A stretch of 12,372 nucleotides of DNA from Bacteroidota bacterium (GTDB lineage Bacteria > Bacteroidota > Bacteroidia > Bacteroidales > Tenuifilaceae), in NCBI GenBank assembly GCA_023406715.1, contig JAEXVC010000100.1, positions 1 to 12,372 of the forward strand, written 5' to 3'. Positions 7,998 to 12,372 of this stretch are shown here, one piece after another (positions within the stretch are counted from its first letter, which is position 1; each line of letters begins with the position of its first letter). The notes below the pieces were generated by a model, which did no database searches, was not told the origin of the DNA, and saw only the letters and a list, made by a program, of their open reading frames with translations. The translations under genes and the position numbers were made by a program.

Positions 7998-8079
7998 TGG
8001 GACAATTAGACAATAAGTCAATTAGAGAATTGGGAGTGATGAAGGATTGAAAGTTCTGCGTAATCTGCGAGAAATAAAC
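7977..8079 (+). repeat. Dispersed intergenic repeat, copy 5
   Basis: Long copy with GATGAGACAATGGGACAATT and AGACAATAAGTCAATTAGAG units, then GGGAGTGATGAAGGATTGAA, then AGTTCTGCGTAATCTGCGAGAAAT. Unlike the others, it lies between two gene starts (prfB and the recombinase), not after a stop codon. Confidence 0.7.
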
Positions 8080-8122
8080 AAAATACTTAATACCCTGAGG
8101 TGTATGTAATTAAGTTTTTTCG

Positions 8123-8130
8123 TATATTAG
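8123..8130 (+). promoter_or_regulatory. Possible -7 element of the recombinase gene
   Basis: TATATTAG, preceded by a T-run, matches TAnnTTTG at seven of eight positions, 26 bp before the ATG. The same T-run plus TAnnTTxG pattern recurs inside the cassette recombination sites. No clear -33 TTG is seen. Confidence 0.35.
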
Positions 8131-8156
8131 TGTAAGGATATCTATTAATATAAGGT

Positions 8157-9275
8157 ATGATAACAAAGCCCACAATCACCCTTGAATTATCGGAACACCG
8201 TGAACAAGAGGTTGTACTGATAAAGTTTGATTGGAATAAGCAAATAGCTGATAAACTTAGGGAGATTCCGGGAATCACCTGGAGCCAAACCAAGAAATGC
8301 TGGTATATATCGCGGTATGAGTTTGACCTCAACCTGTTTTACAACCACATAAAACTATATGCCTATGTGGACTACGCGGCCATTAAGCATATTAACTTTA
8401 AGGAGAGGCCAAAACCTGCTCAAATAGAAACAGATAAAGAACCCAATATCGACCTAAAAACCTTTAGAATTTGGTTACATCATCGACGATACAGCGAAAA
8501 CACGATTAAGAGTTACGTTAACCTAGTAGAAACTTTCCTTGAATACATGGGGAATAAGCCCGTGAACGAGATGACCAACGATGATGTGGTGAATTATGTT
8601 TACAACCATATTGTGGGTAGGGGCTACAGTTTTGCGCATCAGAACCAAACGGTTAGTGCGCTAAAGCTATTCTTCAGCGAGGTAGGTAAATCCAAAATTG
8701 ATATCGATAAAATCCGCCGACCGCGCTCAGAGCATAAACTACCCAACGTGCTGAGCAAGGAGGAGATAAAGCGGATAATAACCGCACCGCAGAACATTAA
8801 GCACCGCACTATGTTAAGCCTAATATACGCCTGTGGTTTGCGCCGCAGCGAACTGATAGAGCTAAGGCCTAACAGCATAGATAGCAAGCGAAACTTGCTG
8901 ATTGTGCGACAATCGAAGGGAAACAAGGACCGCGTTGTTCCGTTATCGGCAAAGACCATTGAGATGCTGCGCGATTACTACAAGATGTATAAGCCCAAGG
9001 TATGGCTATTTGAGGGACAGGAGGCTGGAGAGCAGTACACAGCAGGAAGCCTACAAAAAGTGCTAAAGTATGCTATACAGAAAGCGGGAGTTCGCAAACC
9101 AGTAACGCTACACTGGCTAAGACACAGCTATGCAACTCATTTGCTAGAGAGTGGAACCGATTTACGCTATATACAGGAGCTTCTAGGCCATAAAAACTCC
9201 AAAACCACGGAGATATACACGCATGTATCGACCCAAAGCATTCAAAAAATAAAATCGCCCTTTGATGATTTATAA
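8157..9275 (+). CDS. Tyrosine recombinase next to an integron-like cassette array
   Basis: A 372-residue site-specific recombinase. Residues about 97-185 form the SAM-like core-binding domain and about 195-370 the catalytic domain. The catalytic set is complete: Arg229 (CGLRRSEL), Lys254 (SKGNKDR), His319 and Arg322 (HWLRHSYATHLL), His345 (LLGHKN) and nucleophile Tyr354 (EIYTHV). The gap from Lys254 to His319 is 65 residues, as in XerC/XerD, and has no room for the extra segment of integron IntI. Residues 1-80 are an added N-terminal domain whose pattern (LIKFDWNKQI, LREIPGITW, SQTKKCWYI) resembles HARP domains. AAGG lies just before the start codon. The attI-like half-core follows 92 bp after the stop, and cassette sites lie downstream in the same direction. 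I infer that it moves the cassettes; chromosome-dimer resolution is less likely. Confidence 0.92.
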   Translation: MITKPTITLELSEHREQEVVLIKFDWNKQIADKLREIPGITWSQTKKCWYISRYEFDLNLFYNHIKLYAYVDYAAIKHINFKERPKPAQIETDKEPNIDLKTFRIWLHHRRYSENTIKSYVNLVETFLEYMGNKPVNEMTNDDVVNYVYNHIVGRGYSFAHQNQTVSALKLFFSEVGKSKIDIDKIRRPRSEHKLPNVLSKEEIKRIITAPQNIKHRTMLSLIYACGLRRSELIELRPNSIDSKRNLLIVRQSKGNKDRVVPLSAKTIEMLRDYYKMYKPKVWLFEGQEAGEQYTAGSLQKVLKYAIQKAGVRKPVTLHWLRHSYATHLLESGTDLRYIQELLGHKNSKTTEIYTHVSTQSIQKIKSPFDDL

Positions 9276-9306
9276 TAAAACACTACTTTTGATATTGTGC
9301 ACCTTT

Positions 9307-9377
9307 GGTATACAATACATCCAAAATTTGGAGCTATTAATAAACCATAGGTATACAGATAAGTGAGTTATGGGCAA
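9307..9377 (+). other. attI-like primary insertion site
   Basis: The half-core GTTATGGGC (9367-9375) has no matching left core nearby. It is identical to the right core of the site at 9973. Upstream, GGTATACA occurs twice as a direct repeat (9307-9314 and 9350-9357), the second ending 9 bases before the core. These may be accessory recombinase-binding sites, as the direct repeats are in attI1. CCAAAATTTGG (9321-9331) is palindromic. The role is inferred from position between the recombinase gene and the first cassette. Confidence 0.6.
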
Positions 9378-9973
9378 CGGTCGACGAGAACCGAGAAGAT
9401 TAAGGTCATCGGCAGACCGTCCTCCTACCCTAACGACCACTCTCGCAGAGATTGTTGATTAACGAGGCGATTATAAGCCTTGATTGACGTGCATCTCGGA
9501 CGGACTTTCGATGACCTTGAAGCAATTTTTTCCTTGACGCTCATAGACGATTGAACCCAGCCCGATTGGTGTTTAGATTGGATTTTTGCTTGGTTTGCTG
9601 CTTGCAGCTTGACAACTTTTCGATTTATTGGACAAGCCCGATGCTCTTAAAGGCTTGACTGCTGTGCATAGAAAGCGGTGTGAAACACTTGAAGGAATTG
9701 AATTTCCTTTCGCTCGAAAAAATTGCTTTGCCAAACGCTAAAACCTACCCGATTGGATTGGCATAAACCTTGATTGTCGTGCGATTTCACGGCTTGAACG
9801 CGCTAAGCCCACGCAGGACGATTTCGACGCCTAGAAACCGCAGCCCATAACACGTGGCAAAAAATATTGGGGCTAGACCTTGCAGATGCGGGGTTTTTAT
9901 TACCTTTAACTTTGTTTCTAACGGCGGATAGATGTTCGGTTTCAACTCCCCAACATTCCTTGCCACGGAAACG
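9368..9973 (+). mobile_element. Cassette 1, no convincing gene
   Basis: A 606-bp unit from the attI-like core to the crossover point of the first full site. Its start (GTTATGGGC, counting the preceding G) is the exact reverse complement of GCCCATAAC at 9843. About 470 bp precede the site, and no frame on either strand is long enough to be a clear gene. The longest forward frame that I read runs from an ATG inside the core (9370-9462, 30 codons: MGNGRREPRRLRSSADRPPT and on to EIVD) and has no ribosome site. The body is richer in GC than cassettes 2 and 3. It contains a direct repeat CCTTGATTG(A/T)CGTGC (9478-9492 and 9768-9782) and CCCGATTGG twice (9561-9569, 9748-9756). It may be non-coding or a decayed gene. 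From 9463 to 10094 there is no gene, only this body, the first site and the leader of cassette 2. Confidence 0.65.
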
Positions 9974-9981
9974 TTATGGGC
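9843..9981 (+). repeat. attC-like recombination site 1
   Basis: A 139-bp site. Outer cores GCCCATAAC (9843-9851) and GTTATGGGC (9973-9981) are perfect inverted repeats. Inner arms starting GTGGCAA (9854) and ending TTGCCAC (9966) extend to GGGG (9869-9872) and CCCC (9948-9951), with 16 of 19 positions complementary. The spacers between core and arm differ: 2 bases on the left, 6 on the right. The centre has TTG (9880-9882), 18 bases, TACCTTTA (9901-9908), a possible promoter; TAACTTTG at 9907-9914 overlaps it and matches TAnnTTTG exactly. Confidence 0.8.
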
Positions 9982-10094
9982 AAGTTAAAGACGACGTTGC
10001 ACAAGCCTTTTTAGCAAAACGAATTTTATAAAACTAGGAAAGCAAGATAGTTATAAACCAAAATAATTGAATTAACTAACCAAAACATCAAATT

Positions 10095-10604
10095 ATGAAC
10101 TCATTAATGATTATAATTATTTCAGCTGCAATAGGTATAGTTATTTTCCTAGTTCTTCGTGAATTCAACTGCTGGTATTGGAAAATTAATCAAAGAATTC
10201 AATTAATGGAAGAACAAAACGAACTTTTGAAAGAATTATTAAAAAATAAAGAATATCAAAAAGCAGACAATTCAGAGAATATTGCAAATAAAGAAAGTTC
10301 AAAATCTGTTCACAAAGAAATTGACCTTGAAAAACTTAAAACATTGATTGAAAAAGAAAGAAACAAAAATATTTTCGGAAAAAGTTCTCGTTCAGAGATT
10401 ATTGATTTAATCGAAAGTCACTGTGAATCAAAAAATGATTGCATTAACTTGATTGATAATTACAGCATAAAATATGGTAGCAATTTAATAAATGATTTAA
10501 AGGCTCTTTCAACAAGTTATGAAGGTATAAAACAAATGCTTTCTGTTTTCATAACCTATGAAGTAGTTGAAAAAAATCATCCTCACGAGATAATAACTAA
10601 TTAA
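10095..10604 (+). CDS. Membrane-anchored coiled-coil protein of unknown function (cassette 2)
   Basis: Not recognised. The 169-residue protein begins with one hydrophobic helix (residues 4-22), so it is probably anchored in the inner membrane by its N-terminus. A charged helical region with coiled-coil character follows (about 30-60, MEEQNELLKELLKNKEYQKA). After a polar linker comes a mostly helical soluble part (about 90-169) rich in Lys, Glu and Asn. That part contains two cysteines in close succession (HCESKNDC) that could pair or bind metal. Strong AT bias and lysine-rich use match the gene at 10629, with which it probably forms an operon. The start ATG follows an AT-rich leader without a clear ribosome site, as is common in Bacteroidota. 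Confidence 0.75.
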   Translation: MNSLMIIIISAAIGIVIFLVLREFNCWYWKINQRIQLMEEQNELLKELLKNKEYQKADNSENIANKESSKSVHKEIDLEKLKTLIEKERNKNIFGKSSRSEIIDLIESHCESKNDCINLIDNYSIKYGSNLINDLKALSTSYEGIKQMLSVFITYEVVEKNHPHEIITN

Positions 10605-10628
10605 TTTCTCAACTAATAATTTACAACT

Positions 10629-11378
10629 ATGAAAAGAATAGTTTTAAACTCATTTGTATTTGGGTTACTTCTCTTGTTAACAAATTCTTGCGAGCAAGGC
10701 TCACAAAAAAAATCTTCACAACTAACAACTGAAACCCAGAAAGAAGTCAAGAAAAATGAAATCTTTGGAATAAATAGCGAAGAAGTTTATTTAAAAGTTG
10801 AGCCAAGTGAGAGTTCAGATAAACTTATAAACAAGAAAGCATCTGAAATGCTTAAAGAAACTAGATATGCAGTAATTGGTTATGAAGAAAAGGTTGTTAT
10901 TCTTGAAGAAAAAGGAGAATGGTCAAAAATACAAGTTGTTAAACCTGAACATTTATCTGCAACATACATTGGGTGGATACAATCAAAATTTATTGAAGGT
11001 AAGGAAAGTAAACCAATTGAAAAACTTGACCCAAAAACATTTGAAATAATTAAAACAAGCCATAATGCTACTGTTGAAAATTATCATGTTTTATTATTAA
11101 CAAAAGACTTTAGCAAAGAAAGTGTTAGAGAATTTATTATAAAATTTCGGAACGAAAACTGTAAGAGAAAATCTAACGTTTATGTATATGATACAAATAC
11201 TATTGTTCCACTGATAGATTTATATCCATTAGTTAAGAATGATTATTTAAAAATGGCCGACCATTTTGTTGCATCGTCATCGTTTGATGCTCCAAATTCA
11301 ATAATGTGGTATCCATTTCAAGATATTCAATACAAAGAATACGGCGGAAAGAACTGGAAGAAAGAACCGATTAAATAA
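10629..11378 (+). CDS. Lipoprotein with SH3-like domain (cassette 2)
   Basis: A 249-residue protein. It has a signal peptide (hydrophobic core about 5-17) ending in TNSC with Cys21, followed by a polar tether rich in Ser, Gln, Thr and Lys (22-43). Residues about 46-125 resemble a bacterial SH3 domain: a strand VYLKVEPSESS, then YAVIGYEEKVVILEEKGEWS, then a closing YIGWIQSKFIEG, the GW-type end of these domains. Such domains bind cell-wall peptides or proteins. The C-terminal part (about 135-249), with YHVLLLTKDFSKESVREFI and SNVYVYDTNTIVPLIDLYPL, is not recognised. It probably sits in the outer or inner membrane leaflet facing the periplasm. It is the second gene of the cassette and ends only 3 bp before the left core of the terminal site, typical of cassette genes. 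Confidence 0.8.
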   Translation: MKRIVLNSFVFGLLLLLTNSCEQGSQKKSSQLTTETQKEVKKNEIFGINSEEVYLKVEPSESSDKLINKKASEMLKETRYAVIGYEEKVVILEEKGEWSKIQVVKPEHLSATYIGWIQSKFIEGKESKPIEKLDPKTFEIIKTSHNATVENYHVLLLTKDFSKESVREFIIKFRNENCKRKSNVYVYDTNTIVPLIDLYPLVKNDYLKMADHFVASSSFDAPNSIMWYPFQDIQYKEYGGKNWKKEPIK

Positions 11379-11381
11379 CCT

Positions 11382-11519
11382 GCCCATAACAAGTGGTTTA
11401 GCCTACTGGGGCTGATGATGCAGATACGAAAGTTTTTTGTATTTTAGTTTGTTCTTAACGTGGGATGACGCCGCTGGGGTTTAACTCCCCAGCAGCCCAA
11501 ACCACTGACCGTTGGCAGC
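11382..11519 (+). repeat. attC-like recombination site 2
   Basis: A 138-bp site. Left core GCCCATAAC (11382-11390), right core GTTGGCAGC (11511-11519). The two do not match each other because they come from different cassettes. Inner arms starting GTGGTTT (11393) and ending AAACCAC (11505) extend to GGGG and CCCC, 16 of 19 positions complementary. Spacers are 2 bases (left) and 5 (right). The centre holds a T-run and TATTTTAG (11440-11447), in line with the promoter-like element of the other sites. Confidence 0.8.
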
Positions 11520-12247
11520 AAGTTTAAAGAATGACAAATAACGATTGACATGAGAATAGCATTATTGCTTTTATTCTTTTCTATTTTAACAATGAGTTGT
11601 AACCAGAAAAGATTGAACGAAAAGAAAGATAATAACACTGATACTACTAAGAGGATGGAAAATTCTGAGTTATCAGAAGAAAATGATGTTAGAAAAAGAC
11701 AAATTGCATCACTCAATTATGAATTCAAATCAGTTGAATACCATGACCTTGAATCAAAAATTATTATAGATCTAAATGGAGACGGGATCATCGATACCGC
11801 TGAATTCCTGAAAGAAAATAATAAAGGAGGAATAATAATAACTGATGGAAAGACTAATGAAAAATTTAAAATAGGACTAGGGAATAATTTTTATGGAATT
11901 GGCGACAATTTTGACTGGGTTGAATATTGGGGTATAGTTAAAGATAAATCGACAGGTGAAATATTATTTAATGAAAAAGACGGAATTCTTGGAGACACTA
12001 TTGTGACATTAGAAAATCCATCAATCGTTGTAAGAAAAGAATTTGTTGGTGGTGGTGTTATTACTTTTAAGAAAGGGAAATATATTTGGATACATCAATC
12101 TGACTGACAAATAAAACCTGCTGCCAACAGCTGCTAAAAATCACTGGGGCAGATTGTTAGATAGGATTTATTTTGTATATTGGCAATCATTTTAGCGGGG
12201 GACAAGACCGCTGCTTCGAACTCCCCAGCGCTTTTTAGCAGCAGGCG
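11512..12247 (+). mobile_element. Cassette 3, one gene
   Basis: A 736-bp unit. Its start, with the preceding G (GTTGGCAGC), is the exact reverse complement of its own terminal left core GCTGCCAAC (12120-12128). It carries one lipoprotein gene beginning 38 bp after the boundary, the compact layout of typical integron cassettes. AT-rich relative to the chromosomal genes. Confidence 0.75.
11550..12107 (+). CDS. Small lipoprotein of unknown function with a DxNxDG loop (cassette 3)
   Basis: A 185-residue protein. It has a short signal peptide (residues 2-14) and lipobox LTMSC with Cys17, then a polar, charged tether (18-50). The mature part contains IIIDLNGDGIIDTAEFL near residue 72. This is a calcium-loop-like DxNxDGxxD motif of the type seen in EF-hand, dockerin and VCBS/FG-GAP-like proteins. 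Further on are short beta-rich stretches such as GGGVITFKKGKYIWIH near the end. A single loop is visible, so calcium binding is possible but unproven. It is likely anchored in a membrane facing the periplasm or surface. The family is not recognised. The stop codon lies 12 bp before the terminal recombination site. Confidence 0.8.
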   Translation: MRIALLLLFFSILTMSCNQKRLNEKKDNNTDTTKRMENSELSEENDVRKRQIASLNYEFKSVEYHDLESKIIIDLNGDGIIDTAEFLKENNKGGIIITDGKTNEKFKIGLGNNFYGIGDNFDWVEYWGIVKDKSTGEILFNEKDGILGDTIVTLENPSIVVRKEFVGGGVITFKKGKYIWIHQSD

Positions 12248-12255
12248 TTGGCTGT
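12120..12255 (+). repeat. attC-like recombination site 3
   Basis: A 136-bp site. Left core GCTGCCAAC (12120-12128), right core GTTGGC with TGT after it (12247-12255). Inner arms GCTGCTAAAAA (12130) and TTTTTAGCAGC (to 12242) extend to GGGG and CCCC, 18 of 20 positions complementary, the best stem of the three. Spacers are 1 base (left) and 4 (right). The centre has TTG (12154-12156), 19 bases, TATATTGG (12176-12183), close to the Bacteroidota promoter consensus. Confidence 0.8.
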
Positions 12256-12298
12256 AATGTCATTCATTTCATTTGAGTTTACTATTGATTACCTAGCT

Positions 12299-12325
12299 TG
12301 CCGATGTTATCGGCATTTTTGTTTT
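12299..12325 (+). terminator. Rho-independent terminator after the last site
   Basis: Perfect 7-bp stem TGCCGAT (12299-12305) with ATCGGCA (12309-12315), a 3-base loop and a T-rich tract. It lies about 45 bp after the third site. The tail to 12372 shows no gene, only a small palindrome GGGATTATCCC (12327-12337). This could be the end of the array or the start of a fourth cassette. Confidence 0.75.
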
Positions 12326-12372
12326 AGGGATTATCCCGATTTACAACCATTCTTCCTCCCTACTTTGCGAAA

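Larger units (their letters stand above)
9974..11511 (+). mobile_element. Cassette 2, two genes
   Basis: A 1538-bp unit. Its first bases, with the preceding G (GTTATGGGC), match the left core of its own terminal site (GCCCATAAC, 11382) exactly. The right core after that site (GTTGGCAGC) belongs to the next cassette and does not match. It carries two genes in line, 24 bp apart, after a 121-bp leader. Both are very AT-rich, unlike the chromosomal genes to the left, which suggests a foreign origin. Confidence 0.75.

Noticed and set aside
8157..9275. Recombinase as housekeeping XerC/XerD or classical IntI
   Set aside because: It has an extra N-terminal domain of about 80 residues not found in XerC/XerD, and it lacks the additional segment between the catalytic Lys and His that marks IntI. 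I therefore left it without a gene symbol.
9843..12255. The three palindromic sites as miniature transposons (MITEs)
   Set aside because: No target-site duplications are visible, the ends differ between copies, and the end sequences match across cassettes rather than within a copy, which fits recombination sites and not insertion copies.
1..12372. CRISPR arrays, tRNA or rRNA genes, insertion-sequence transposases
   Set aside because: No regularly spaced identical repeats, no tRNA cloverleaf or rRNA segment and no transposase frame were seen; the dispersed repeats are too degenerate and too far apart for CRISPR.

Overview
The window looks like a chromosomal segment of a Bacteroidota genome, probably Bacteroidales or a close relative. 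The signs are Bacteroidota-type promoters (TTG, about 19 bases, TAnnTTTG), lipoproteins with a relaxed lipobox, few Shine-Dalgarno sequences and moderate-to-low GC. Positions 1-8080 carry ordinary single-copy genes in mixed orientation. In order they are the 3' end of purQ, a YbhN/LPG-synthase-type membrane protein (minus), an EamA/DMT transporter, an M20D amidohydrolase (minus), a lipoprotein with two fasciclin domains, a second DMT transporter, a zinc-ribbon protein, and prfB (minus). prfB has the classical +1 programmed frameshift site, and also an in-frame amber codon that cuts off its last 52 residues. Most gaps between these genes hold degenerate copies of one dispersed intergenic repeat, often starting right at a stop codon.

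Positions 8157-12372 are different in kind. A 372-residue tyrosine recombinase is followed by what reads as an integron-like gene-cassette array. Three sites of 136-139 bp (9843-9981, 11382-11519, 12120-12255) are long imperfect palindromes. Their outer cores are GCCCATAAC or GCTGCCAAC on the left and GTTATGGGC or GTTGGC on the right. Their inner arms end in GGGG and CCCC, and they share a central segment. A lone half-core, GTTATGGGC, lies 92 bp after the recombinase gene in the position expected of attI. In each cassette the first bases match the left core of the site at its own far end, even where that site's two cores do not match each other. This is the signature of cassettes exchanged as circles.

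The cassettes are: cassette 1 (9368-9973), with no convincing gene; cassette 2 (9974-11511), with a membrane-anchored coiled-coil protein and an SH3-like lipoprotein; and cassette 3 (11512-12247), with one small lipoprotein. The cassette genes are much more AT-rich than the flanking chromosome.

The recombinase has the R-K-H-R-H-Y residues and is Xer-like. It lacks the extra segment typical of IntI and has an unusual N-terminal domain that resembles HARP domains. It is transcribed toward the array rather than away from it. The recombination sites also seem to carry a Bacteroidota-like promoter in their centre, which could make each cassette drive the next. This combination is the most interesting content of the window. 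The link between recombinase and array rests on adjacency and site logic, not on experiment.
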